DNA of 8,146 nt from Planctomycetota bacterium (GCA_029213105.1 JARGNS010000144.1:1-8146), one strand, 5' to 3'; numbered from the stretch's first letter, positions 1-6,226 are shown. A program made the numbers and translations. Notes: generated by a model from the letters alone, not told the origin.

Positions 1-534
1 CACAAACGGGAACTCCGGCTTAGCGTCCAGCGCCGTGATGGCGACCTGCACGAGAAACGAGCCGGCGATGCCGCGCTTGAGCAGGAGCACCTGACGGCGA
101 TCGTTGCGCCACGCCTCGGCATCGACCCAGAGCGCCTTGCTCGCACGCCACCCGCGATAGGCCGCACTGCCAGGCTTCGCCTCGCCCTCGGGCGGCTTCG
201 CGCCATCCAGAGCCGCCACATCGTGGCGCGACTCGATGGCGATCATGTTGGCACGCGCGTCGCGCGTGAGCAGCAGGTACATGCCGAGATGGGCTACGCC
301 GACAAGCGCCAGCACGATGCCGGCCGTGCGATAGAGCTTGCGGCGCGCGCGGCCCGCATCGAACGGGGCGGCGGGACGATCGGCAGCTGCCGTCGGCGCG
401 CGGGACCGCTCGGGCCGCGGTTCGGGCACGACCACGGGGTTCTTGCATGCGCCGCAGGCCAGCACGGAGCCCGGGCGCCCTCCGCGCAGGCGGGCCCCAC
501 ACTCGGGGCACTCGAATCCCGGGCTCGTGCTCAT
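1..534 (-). CDS. Zinc-ribbon membrane protein of unknown function (3' end outside window)
   Basis: The frame is open from an ATG at 534 to the left edge (178 codons seen, no stop), so the C-terminus is missing. The first 30 residues hold two CxxC knuckles (C9/C12 and C27/C30), the pattern of a small zinc ribbon. A Pro/Arg/Ala-rich linker (about 33-65) follows, then a clear hydrophobic segment at about residues 70-89 that should be a transmembrane helix. After a polar stretch there is a second, weaker hydrophobic segment at about 155-169. The likely topology is a cytoplasmic zinc ribbon tethered to the inner membrane. The start lies 10 bases after the stop of the selenoprotein gene on the same strand, which suggests co-transcription; the Shine-Dalgarno is weak (AGG only), so translation may be coupled. 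I do not recognise a specific family. Zinc ribbons of this kind are common at the N-terminus of hypothetical membrane proteins in large-genome bacteria, and no enzymatic role can be read from the visible part. Confidence 0.72.
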   Translation of the reverse strand, partial: MSTSPGFECPECGARLRGGRPGSVLACGACKNPVVVPEPRPERSRAPTAAADRPAAPFDAGRARRKLYRTAGIVLALVGVAHLGMYLLLTRDARANMIAIESRHDVAALDGAKPPEGEAKPGSAAYRGWRASKALWVDAEAWRNDRRQVLLLKRGIAGSFLVQVAITALDAKPEFPFV

Positions 535-544
535 GCGCCCTGGT

Positions 545-781
545 TCACGCTACGCGAGCCTGGACCAAGGCGAGGATCGCGCCCTCGTCGGGGAACTCGC
601 CCGTCTGGTGCTTGGAGTAGATCTGCTCGCCGTCCAGCGCCACGTCGAAGACGCCGCCGCCTCCGGGCACCAGTTCGAGGGACGAGATGTGGCTCTTGAG
701 GTTCTCGAGCAAGGTGGACGCCAGACCGACGGCCTTGGGCTCGTAGTTTCAGACCGCGCAGTACTTGATGTGGATCTTCAT
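545..781 (-). CDS. selW: SelW-like (SelT/SelW/SelH, Rdx family) selenoprotein with CxxU motif; in-frame UGA at 749-751 read as selenocysteine
   Basis: Translation from ATG at 781 gives MKIHIKYCAV, then UGA, then NYEPKAVGLA and onward, with the real UGA stop at 545-547: 78 residues counting the Sec. Features seen are C8-x-x-U11 at the end of the first beta strand, NYEPKA just after it, the Gly-rich turn GGGGVF (40-45), and IYSKHQTGEFPDEGAI (54-69). These match the known layout of the Rdx family: a small thioredoxin-like fold with CxxU or CxxC after beta-1, a 'GxFxVxxDG' strand, and a 'YSK..TGxFP' segment. The length is normal for SelW-like proteins. By family knowledge this is a cytosolic thiol/selenol redox protein; its substrate is unknown. 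AGGAG lies 4 bases before the start. A stable SECIS-like hairpin follows the UGA. Because homology continues unbroken after the UGA, recoding is far more likely than a nonsense mutation. The zinc-ribbon membrane gene follows 10 bases downstream. Standard gene finders would drop this gene or start it after the UGA. Confidence 0.9.
707..751 (-). promoter_or_regulatory. Candidate bacterial SECIS element with the recoded UGA
   Basis: Reading the minus strand, the UGA (751-749) is followed by six bases and then a stepped hairpin: GAG (742-740) with CTC (709-707), CAAG (737-734) with CTTG (713-710), and GCC (733-731) with GGC (722-720). The 8-base loop is GUCGGUCU (730-723), with a 2-base bulge on the 5' side and a 6-base bulge on the 3' side. 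The loop starts 19 bases after the UGA with a G in its first position. Bacterial SECIS elements are known to lie inside the coding region just after the UGA, with a G among the first two loop bases, so placement and loop agree. The fold was found by eye, not by energy calculation. Confidence 0.6.
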
Positions 782-785
782 GACG

Positions 786-806
786 CTCCTGGCCTCGGGA
801 GAGGCC
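786..806 (-). promoter_or_regulatory. selW ribosome binding site with adjoining leader hairpin
   Basis: On the minus strand a perfect 6-bp hairpin, GGCCTC (806-801), TCCC loop (800-797), GAGGCC (796-791), runs directly into the Shine-Dalgarno AGGAG (790-786), which sits 4 bases before the selW ATG. The site is strong and decides the start. The abutting hairpin could stack on or limit ribosome access; that role is inference. Confidence 0.6.
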
Positions 807-814
807 TTCGGGGG

Positions 815-853
815 GATCGGGGGGCGAGACATGCTACGCCCGTCCCCCCGATC
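815..853. promoter_or_regulatory. Perfect 10-bp inverted repeat in the divergent selW / efflux-pump spacer
   Basis: GATCGGGGGG (815-824) is repeated inverted as CCCCCCGATC (844-853) around a 19-bp spacer. An overlapping shorter pair, GGGCG (822-826) with CGCCC (837-841), can form an alternative hairpin. The element lies between two divergent starts (781 and 874), so it could be a shared operator or a leader structure of either transcript. No convincing -35/-10 pair was found in the spacer. Confidence 0.45.
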
Positions 854-873
854 TGCGCTATCGTCCCGGGACC

Positions 874-2187
874 GTGACGCACGCCGATCAACCCCTATCC
901 CTCCTCCGAAGGACGATCACCAGCGTGATCGTGATCGGGCTGGCCTTCTTCGGCGCCGCCAAGGGGTTCATGGCCTTCAAGGCCATGCGCAAGGACAGCG
1001 CCCGCACGGAGGGCGGCACCCTCGCCCCGCTGGTGCGTGTGCAGCGCGCCGTCGTCGCCGACTACACGGAGCAGCTGCACGGCTTCGGCCGCGCGCGTCC
1101 CATCCGCACCGCCACCGTCGTGGCGGAGGTCGAGGGCATCATCCGCAGCGTCGATCCGCGCCTCGAGTCCGGCACGGTCATCCTCGCCACAGAGAACACG
1201 ACCGGCGGCAACGGCGGCGCGGCGCTCCCGACCCTCGTCACCATCGACGATCGCGACCTCGACGACCGGCTCGAGCGCGCCCGCTCCGAAGTCGTCGGCG
1301 CGGAAGCCGAGATCAGCCGCCTCGGCACCCAGCTCGGCAGCCTGCGCGAGCGGTTGGCGGTCACGGAGCGTGAGCTCGAGGCCTCCGAGCGTGAGCTGGA
1401 GCGCATCCTGCCGCTCGTGCCCAAGACGCTGTCGCGCAGCGATCTCGATGCCCAGCGCATCCAGGTCACGATCCGCGAGCGAGCCAAGCTGATGCTCGAG
1501 GCGGAGATCCGCATCAACAGCGACGCCAAGCGTGCCGCCGAGGCACGGCTCGATGTCCTGCAGCGAGGCGTCGCCCTGGCGGAACGCTCCAAGTCGCGCG
1601 CACGGGTCGCCGCGCCCTTTGCCGGGCGCATCGAGATCCGCCACGTCGAGATCGGCGAGCGCGTGAAGCCGGGCGACCCGCTCTTCACCATCGTCGACCT
1701 CAGTCGCATCGAGGTCCCCGTGGCCCTCAATGCGGCACGCTACGACGAGGTCGTGACGGGCGCCCCCGCGTCGCTGCGGCTCCCGGAACACGACGAGCCC
1801 ATCTGGGAAGGCACCGTGACGCGCGTGGCCCCGTCGATCCAGGCCGAGCAACGCATCTTCTTCGCCTACGTCGTGGTCGAGGGCTCCCCGGGCCAGAACC
1901 GCGTGACGCCGGGTGCCCACCTGGTCGCGCAGGTCGCCGGTCGCACCCACGAGAAGGTCGTCGCCGTGCCCCGCCGGGCGTTCCTGGGCGGCCGCCTGTT
2001 CGTGGCCGTGCCGGGCCCGCAGGAGGGGCGCGCCACGGTCGAGGAGCGCACGCCCACCGTCCGTCGCTATCTCTCGGGAGCCGGCCTTGTGGCCGAAGGG
2101 CTCGCCGAGGGTGAGCTGGTCCTGCTCACGAACCTCGAGTCGGTGGCCGAGGGCTCGCTCGTGCGTGTGGCTCCGGACGCGCGATGA
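874..2187 (+). CDS. RND efflux periplasmic adaptor (HlyD/AcrA-type membrane fusion protein)
   Basis: This 437-residue protein links an inner-membrane RND permease to an outer-membrane channel. The chosen GTG start at 874 keeps the N-terminal arginines (12-13) and the single hydrophobic anchor at about 14-29; the next ATG (at 969) would lose the anchor. The start has only a weak GGGA upstream. After the first half of the lipoyl (barrel-sandwich) domain there is a long, charged alpha-helical hairpin at about 128-240, rich in Leu/Glu/Arg heptads (coiled coil). The second lipoyl half then has the family signature RVAAPFAGRI at 244-253, followed by beta-barrel and membrane-proximal domains. There is no lipobox, so it is probably anchored by the N-terminal helix rather than by lipid. 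The stop overlaps the permease start (ATGA), so the two are co-translated. The substrate cannot be predicted. It is divergent from selW. Confidence 0.93.
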   Translation: MTHADQPLSLLRRTITSVIVIGLAFFGAAKGFMAFKAMRKDSARTEGGTLAPLVRVQRAVVADYTEQLHGFGRARPIRTATVVAEVEGIIRSVDPRLESGTVILATENTTGGNGGAALPTLVTIDDRDLDDRLERARSEVVGAEAEISRLGTQLGSLRERLAVTERELEASERELERILPLVPKTLSRSDLDAQRIQVTIRERAKLMLEAEIRINSDAKRAAEARLDVLQRGVALAERSKSRARVAAPFAGRIEIRHVEIGERVKPGDPLFTIVDLSRIEVPVALNAARYDEVVTGAPASLRLPEHDEPIWEGTVTRVAPSIQAEQRIFFAYVVVEGSPGQNRVTPGAHLVAQVAGRTHEKVVAVPRRAFLGGRLFVAVPGPQEGRATVEERTPTVRRYLSGAGLVAEGLAEGELVLLTNLESVAEGSLVRVAPDAR

Positions 2188-5100
2188 GCCTCCCGCGCTT
2201 CTCCGTCCGGAACCCGGTAGCGGTGAACCTGCTGATGGTCGCCGTGATCATCGGCGGCTTCGCCGCGCTGCGCTTTGGGCTGATCCGGGAGTTCTTCCCG
2301 TCGATGGAAGCCGAGCAGATCGCCATCACGGTGCCGTACCCCGGCGCGACACCGGAGGAAATCGAGCGCAGCGTCACGCGCCTGGTCGAGCGTGAGATCG
2401 AGAACGTCGACGACATCAAGGAGATCCGCTCGAAGGTCTTCGAGGGCGCGACGGTCATCACGGCCGAGCTCGAGCGGGGCGCCGATCTCGACGGCGTGGT
2501 GAACGACATCCGCGGCGAGATGGACAAGGTCATCCCGAACCTCCCGGACGGCGCGGAAGAACCGGAGATCATCGAAGCGCGACCGAACATCCCGGTCATC
2601 GCGGTCGTGCTGCACGGCGACGTGCCCGAGCACCAACTGCACGCCGCGACCCTCCAGGTTCGCGACGACCTTCTCGACATCCCCAGCGTGACCGAACTGG
2701 TGATCACGGGCTTCCGCAAGCGCGAGATCACGATCGAGATCAAGCCGGACAAGCTCGACGAGTACGGCCTCACCTTCGAACAGGTGGGGCGTGCCCTGAG
2801 TGCGTTGAACCGTGACATCCCCGGTGGCCAACTCAAGGGCGGCGACGCCTACGTGCGCGTACGCACCGTCGGGGAAGCCCGCCTGCCCGAGGAGATCGAG
2901 CAGAAGATCCTGCTCACCACCCCTGAGGGTGCGTCGGTGCGCGTCGGCGATATCGCTTCCGTACAGCGCGCCTTCGAGGACAAGACCGAACAGGGCCGGT
3001 TCGACAACCGCCGCGCCGCCCAGCTCTTCGTGTTCAAGACGCCGGAGCAAGACGCCATCCGCATTGCGGAGGCCGTGCGCAACTACGTAGCCACCAAGCA
3101 GACCCTGCTTGGCGGCGCGATCAAGCTCGACACGACGACCGACCTCTCGCGCATCATCGAGGGGCGCATCGATCTCATGCAGCGCAACGCGCTCATGGGG
3201 CTCGTGCTCCTGCTGATCGCCCTGGCCCTCTTCCTCGAGTTGCGGGTGGCCTTCTGGGTGGCGATCGGCCTCGGGTTCTCGTTCATGGGCACGTTCATCG
3301 TCATGTGGGCGGCGGGCCAGACCATCAACCTGATCAGCCTCTTCGGCCTCATCGTGGTCCTCGGACTGATCGTGGATGACGCGATCGTCATCGCGGAGAA
3401 CATCTTCCGAAAGCAGCGCCAAGGCCTGCCCGCGGCCGAGGCCGCCATCGATGGCGCCGAGAAGGTGACCATGCCAGTCGTGGCCGCCGTGCTGACGACC
3501 ATCGCCGCGTTCCTGCCGCTCGCCTTCATGGAAGGTCGCATGGGGACGTTCCTCGGCGTCATGCCCAAGGTCGTGATCTGTGCGCTGGCGGTCTCCCTCG
3601 TCGAGGCCTTCATCATCCTGCCCGGGCACCTCGCCCACACGCCCAAGCGGCGCAAGGACCCGGGCCCCGTGCGCAAGGCACTGTCGGAGTTCGGGCAGAT
3701 GCGCCATCGCATCTTCGAGGGCTGGCTCCCCGACGCGTTGGAGTGGCATCTGCGCTTTCTCCTGCGCTGGCGCTACGCCGCCGCCGCCGTGGCCCTCGCC
3801 ATGCTCCCGGTGACCTTCGGGCTGATCGCCGGCGGCCTGATTCCGTTCGTCTTCCTGCCGCCGGTGGACGCCGAGACCATGACGGCCAAGCTCGAGATGG
3901 CGGCCGGCACCCCCGAAGAGGTGACCGCGGACACGCTCACGCGCATCGGCGATCTCGCACGCGAGAAGGTGGAGGTCGAGTCGGTCTTCGCCGTGCTCGG
4001 CGCTTCGTTCAACGACCGCGGCCGTGCCGGTGCCTCGGACCCGGCGGTCGTCGGCCAGATCACGATCGAGTTGCTCGCAGCCGACATTCGTGAAGCCAAG
4101 GCCTTGCGCACCTCACGCGAGCTGCTCAGCGAGTTGCGCAAGGAGACGGCCAACCTGCCGGGTGTGCGGCGGCTCAGCTTCCAGGCGCAGGCCGGCGGCC
4201 CTCAGGGCGCGGACCTCGAGGTCCGCGTGCGCGGCGACGACCTGGCCCAGCTCCAGCGCGCCGTGATCTGGGTACGCGAGGAGATCAACAAGTTCGAGGG
4301 CATCGAGGAGATGTTCGACGATCTGGAGCTCGGCAAGCTCGAGGCGCGCATGCGCCTGCGCGAGGACGCCCGTCTGCTCGGGTTGACGACGAGCGATGTC
4401 GCCCTCCAGTTGCGCCATGCGCTCTTCGGCTTCGAGGTGCAGGACCTGCAGATCGGCGACGACGAAGTCACGCTGCGCGTCATGCTGCCGGCCACGGAGC
4501 GCCGCAACCTGGACGACCTCGGGCGCCTGTGGATTGCCCTGCCCCAGGGCGGTCGCGTGCCCTTGGCCGAGGCCGCGTCCTTTGCGACCGACCGTGGCTA
4601 CGCCACCCTGGCGCGGGTCGACGGCAAACGCGCCGCGACGATCAAGGCCGAGATCGACGACACCCGTGCGAATGTCAGCCAGCTCACGACCGATCTCGGC
4701 ATCGCGACCAAGGACATCGGCACGCGCTTCCCTGGCGTGACGCTCTCCTTCGAGGGTGCGCGCAAGCAGACGCGCGAGTCCACCGGATCGCTGACGTACC
4801 TCTTCCCCATCGCCCTGCTGGCCATCTACGTGATCATCGCGGTGCTGTTCCGCAGCTACATCCAGCCGATCATCGTGATGAGCATCATCCCCTTCGCGCT
4901 CATCGGCGCCGTGATCGGGCATGTGGTGATGGACTTCCCGCTCACGCTGCTCTCGATGCTGGGCATCGTCGCGCTGGCGGGCATCGTCGTGAACGACGGG
5001 CTCATCCTCGTGGACCTGGCCAATCGCAAGCGGCGCGAGGGCCTGCCCCTGACCGAGGCGGTCGTGGCGGCGGCCCGGGGGCGGATGCGTCCCATCCTGC

Positions 5101-5357
5101 TGACCTCGATCACCACCTGCGCCGGCCTCGCGCCGATCATGCTGGAGACCAGCTTCCAGGCGCAGTTCCTGATCCCGATGGCCGTCTCGATCGTCTTCGG
5201 CCTCAGCTTCGCGACGGGCCTGATCCTCGTCCTGCTGCCGGTCTTCTACATGATCATGGAAGACATGCGGACGAACCTGCGCTGGACCTGGGGCCATCGC
5301 TGGAGGCACCACTTGCCCCACGATCCGGGCGTCGAGCTCGGCAGGGACCACACCTAG
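2184..5357 (+). CDS. RND-family efflux permease (AcrB/MMPL-type, HAE1-like)
   Basis: At 1057 residues this has the usual length of an AcrB-type proton-driven exporter of the inner membrane. Visible parts, in order: the N-terminal 'RNPVAVNLL' start and TM1 (about 12-30), the first large periplasmic porter domain with GATPEEIE, the TM2-TM6 block from about 335, a second half starting at TM7 (about 530-560) with 'FLPPVD', the second porter domain, and the TM8-TM12 block from about 872. TM4 carries the conserved Asp pair in VDDAIVIAEN (D398/D399), the known proton-relay site. In TM10 the position of AcrB's relay lysine holds N937 in GIVVNDGLILVD, a variant seen in several RND subfamilies outside AcrB itself. 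It starts within the stop of the adaptor gene. No outer-membrane factor follows, so the pump probably recruits a TolC-like channel encoded elsewhere. Drug, lipid or metal specificity cannot be read from the sequence; CusA-like metal Met clusters were not recognised. Confidence 0.95.
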   Translation: MSLPRFSVRNPVAVNLLMVAVIIGGFAALRFGLIREFFPSMEAEQIAITVPYPGATPEEIERSVTRLVEREIENVDDIKEIRSKVFEGATVITAELERGADLDGVVNDIRGEMDKVIPNLPDGAEEPEIIEARPNIPVIAVVLHGDVPEHQLHAATLQVRDDLLDIPSVTELVITGFRKREITIEIKPDKLDEYGLTFEQVGRALSALNRDIPGGQLKGGDAYVRVRTVGEARLPEEIEQKILLTTPEGASVRVGDIASVQRAFEDKTEQGRFDNRRAAQLFVFKTPEQDAIRIAEAVRNYVATKQTLLGGAIKLDTTTDLSRIIEGRIDLMQRNALMGLVLLLIALALFLELRVAFWVAIGLGFSFMGTFIVMWAAGQTINLISLFGLIVVLGLIVDDAIVIAENIFRKQRQGLPAAEAAIDGAEKVTMPVVAAVLTTIAAFLPLAFMEGRMGTFLGVMPKVVICALAVSLVEAFIILPGHLAHTPKRRKDPGPVRKALSEFGQMRHRIFEGWLPDALEWHLRFLLRWRYAAAAVALAMLPVTFGLIAGGLIPFVFLPPVDAETMTAKLEMAAGTPEEVTADTLTRIGDLAREKVEVESVFAVLGASFNDRGRAGASDPAVVGQITIELLAADIREAKALRTSRELLSELRKETANLPGVRRLSFQAQAGGPQGADLEVRVRGDDLAQLQRAVIWVREEINKFEGIEEMFDDLELGKLEARMRLREDARLLGLTTSDVALQLRHALFGFEVQDLQIGDDEVTLRVMLPATERRNLDDLGRLWIALPQGGRVPLAEAASFATDRGYATLARVDGKRAATIKAEIDDTRANVSQLTTDLGIATKDIGTRFPGVTLSFEGARKQTRESTGSLTYLFPIALLAIYVIIAVLFRSYIQPIIVMSIIPFALIGAVIGHVVMDFPLTLLSMLGIVALAGIVVNDGLILVDLANRKRREGLPLTEAVVAAARGRMRPILLTSITTCAGLAPIMLETSFQAQFLIPMAVSIVFGLSFATGLILVLLPVFYMIMEDMRTNLRWTWGHRWRHHLPHDPGVELGRDHT

Positions 5358-5367
5358 GCACGGGAAC

Positions 5368-5386
5368 GATCCCGCGGCGCGGGATC
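5368..5386 (+). terminator. Terminator-like hairpin after the RND permease
   Basis: GATCCCGC (5368-5375) pairs perfectly with GCGGGATC (5379-5386) around a 3-base GGC loop, 11 bases after the permease stop. No T-run follows, so it is not a classical intrinsic terminator. It may be a 3'-end stabilising structure or work with Rho. Confidence 0.5.
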
Positions 5387-5425
5387 TCGAGGGCCGGGGC
5401 GCGGGATCTCGAGGGCCGGGGCGCG
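5376..5425. repeat. 22-bp tandem duplication (2 full copies plus 6 bp)
   Basis: The unit beginning GGCGCGGGATCTCGAG occurs at 5376-5397 and again, identically, at 5398-5419; GGCGCG (5420-5425) starts a third copy. Each unit contains a GCGGGATC arm able to pair with the single GATCCCGC at 5368-5375, so the duplication supplies two competing 3' arms for the hairpin. Perfect copies suggest a recent slippage event. Confidence 0.85.
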
Positions 5426-5674
5426 TCTTGCCTCGCGGCAGGGCCACCGCTCGTGCACGGGCAGACCGGTCCAGCCCTGCACGGGCCCGCGGCGCTCAAG
5501 GCGCCTCACGGGGCATGGGTCTCCCACGGTGATCCGCCTCGTTCGGGACGGGCCATGGGTGCGCGGACCTGGCGTGCTGGAGGGCGTTGCGCCCCCGCCC
5601 GGATCGGGCGCACGGGTCGGCGGGCCAGCGGGCCGCGTGCGTCACGCAGGCGGGCGCTGGCCGGAAGAATGGGA
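5426..5674. other. Intergenic stretch without a supported gene
   Basis: Short frames on both strands give Pro/Gly/Arg-rich translations with no recognisable family and no good Shine-Dalgarno. The stretch holds a 9-bp direct repeat TGCACGGGC (5454-5462 and 5478-5486, 24 bp apart) and a 6-bp hairpin CGCCCG/CGGGCG (5596-5601 with 5605-5610). In GC-rich DNA such short repeats are weak signals. Confidence 0.6.
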
Positions 5675-5708
5675 GAAGCGGCTACCTAGCCGCAGCTGCC
5701 GCCGCTTC
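5675..5708 (-). terminator. Hairpin after the mini-ORF, possible minus-strand terminator
   Basis: GAAGCGGC at the 5' side of the minus strand (5708-5701) pairs with GCCGCTTC (5682-5675); the run after it is pyrimidine-rich (TCCCATTCTTCC). An alternative, tighter hairpin, GCGGCTA (5693-5687) with TAGCCGC (5684-5678) and a 2-base loop, overlaps it. The 5' arm begins inside the UGA of the mini-ORF. It could end transcription coming from the tRNA-Leu side; a structure acting on UGA decoding is a much less certain alternative. Confidence 0.4.
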
Positions 5709-5769
5709 AGCAACCCGTCAGGAGGGCGGCAGTGGCGAGGAGCATGGCAAGGCTGAGAAGAAGGCGCAT
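5707..5769 (-). CDS. Mini-ORF with lipoprotein signal ending at the lipobox cysteine
   Basis: ATG at 5769 follows a good Shine-Dalgarno (GGAGA, 5778-5774, 4-base gap). The 20 codons read as a near-perfect lipoprotein signal peptide: M-R, a Leu/Ala-rich core, then the lipobox L-T-G-C with C20 as the last residue before a UGA at 5709-5707. As written, signal peptidase II processing would leave just one lipidated cysteine, which makes little sense as a product. Beyond the UGA the frame continues for six codons, S-G-G-S-C-G, to a UAG at 5688-5686. Options are: a truncated relic of a small lipoprotein; a UGA read as selenocysteine, giving a 27-residue precursor; or a chance ORF. I do not recognise any family. 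It lies 205 bases downstream of tRNA-Leu on the same strand. Confidence 0.35.
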   Translation of the reverse strand: MRLLLSLAMLLATAALLTGC

Positions 5770-5897
5770 GGCGTCTCCATGGGCGCAGCATCGATGAAGC
5801 CGATGCGTGGCCGATGTCCTATGGGATCTACCAATCTAGTCGGCCGATCGGACATGCCTCCACACTCTTCGCTCGGGATCGTCACTTTCTTCCCGTC

Positions 5898-5960
5898 GTC
5901 GAGGTGCGCGCGGCCCGCGGCCCGCGCGGGCGCTGGGCCCGTCGAGGTGCCCCCGGCCCG
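5898..5960. repeat. Imperfect 20-bp direct repeat flanking a GC palindrome
   Basis: GTCGAGGTGC followed by four variable bases and GGCCCG occurs at 5898-5917 and 5941-5960, with 18 of 20 bases identical. Between the copies lies the perfect 12-bp palindrome GCCCGCGCGGGC (5920-5931). The block sits 15 bases beyond the CCA end of tRNA-Leu. It could be a 3' processing or termination structure of that tRNA transcript or a decayed repeat; no mobile-element gene is nearby. Confidence 0.55.
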
Positions 5961-5974
5961 CCCGGGAGGTCGAA

Positions 5975-6064
5975 TGGTGGGCCAGGAGGGATTCGAACCC
6001 TCAAATGGAGAAGTCCTCCGGGGGAGTTTAAGTCCCCTGCGTCTGCCAGTTCCGCCACAGGCCC
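5975..6064 (-). tRNA. tRNA-Leu (anticodon UAA)
   Basis: The minus strand folds as a class II tRNA. The acceptor is GGGCCTG (6064-6058) with CTGGCCC (5985-5979), U8, and a D-arm with GCGGAACTGGCAGACGC. The anticodon stem GGGGA/TCCCC encloses loop CTTAAAC (anticodon UAA); the long variable arm is GGAG/CTCC, and the T-arm GAGGG-TTCGAAT-CCCTC. Discriminator A (5978) and an encoded CCA (5977-5975) follow. It reads UUA, and by wobble possibly UUG, codons, rare in so GC-rich a genome. The acceptor has one U-U mismatch (positions 6 and 67). It is divergent from tRNA-Cys, with 88 bp between them. Confidence 0.95.
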
Positions 6065-6070
6065 GCCGCG

Positions 6071-6076
6071 AGTCTA
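6071..6076 (-). promoter_or_regulatory. Possible -10 element for tRNA-Leu
   Basis: TAGACT (minus strand) ends 6 bases before the mature tRNA 5' end and matches four of six bases of the sigma-70 -10 consensus. No matching -35 box was found at 16-18 bp, so this is weak. Confidence 0.2.
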
Positions 6077-6152
6077 TCCGCTTCCGGGTCGCGCCCCGGC
6101 CGGTCCTTGCCAATCACTCGAATCCCGGTTTCCCTCTGGTCTCGCGAGGGAC

Positions 6153-6226
6153 GGCGCCGTGGCCGAGTGGTTAGGCAACGGATTGCAAATCCGTGCACCC
6201 CGGTTCGATTCCGGGCGGCGCCTCCA
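6153..6226 (+). tRNA. tRNA-Cys (anticodon GCA)
   Basis: The acceptor GGCGCCG (6153-6159) pairs fully with CGGCGCC (6216-6222). The anticodon stem ACGGA/TCCGT encloses loop TTGCAAA (anticodon GCA), and the T-arm is CCCGG-TTCGATT-CCGGG. The discriminator is U (6223), as expected for tRNA-Cys, and CCA is encoded (6224-6226). The start codon of a cysteine-synthase-like enzyme follows after 25 bases on the same strand, with no room for a separate promoter outside the tRNA gene, so one transcript is likely. Confidence 0.97.

Noticed and set aside
20..511. Minus-strand frame of 163 codons inside the zinc-ribbon gene
   Set aside because: Arg/Ala-rich shadow; the frame starting at 534 has CxxC motifs and a transmembrane helix.
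895..1950. Long open frame (351 codons) antisense to the adaptor gene
   Set aside because: Composition of a shadow frame, with no Shine-Dalgarno and no recognisable domain.
2067..3749. Long open frame (560 codons) antisense to the RND permease
   Set aside because: Its translation is rich in His/Asp/Arg/Gly with no family motifs; such shadow frames arise from strong GC bias at third codon positions of the true gene.
4113..5447. Long open frame (444 codons) antisense to the permease 3' half
   Set aside because: Same GC-bias shadow; low-complexity composition, and the opposite strand has an unmistakable RND protein.
5529..5756. Plus-strand 75-codon frame in the spacer
   Set aside because: Gly/Pro/Arg-rich, with no Shine-Dalgarno or family resemblance.
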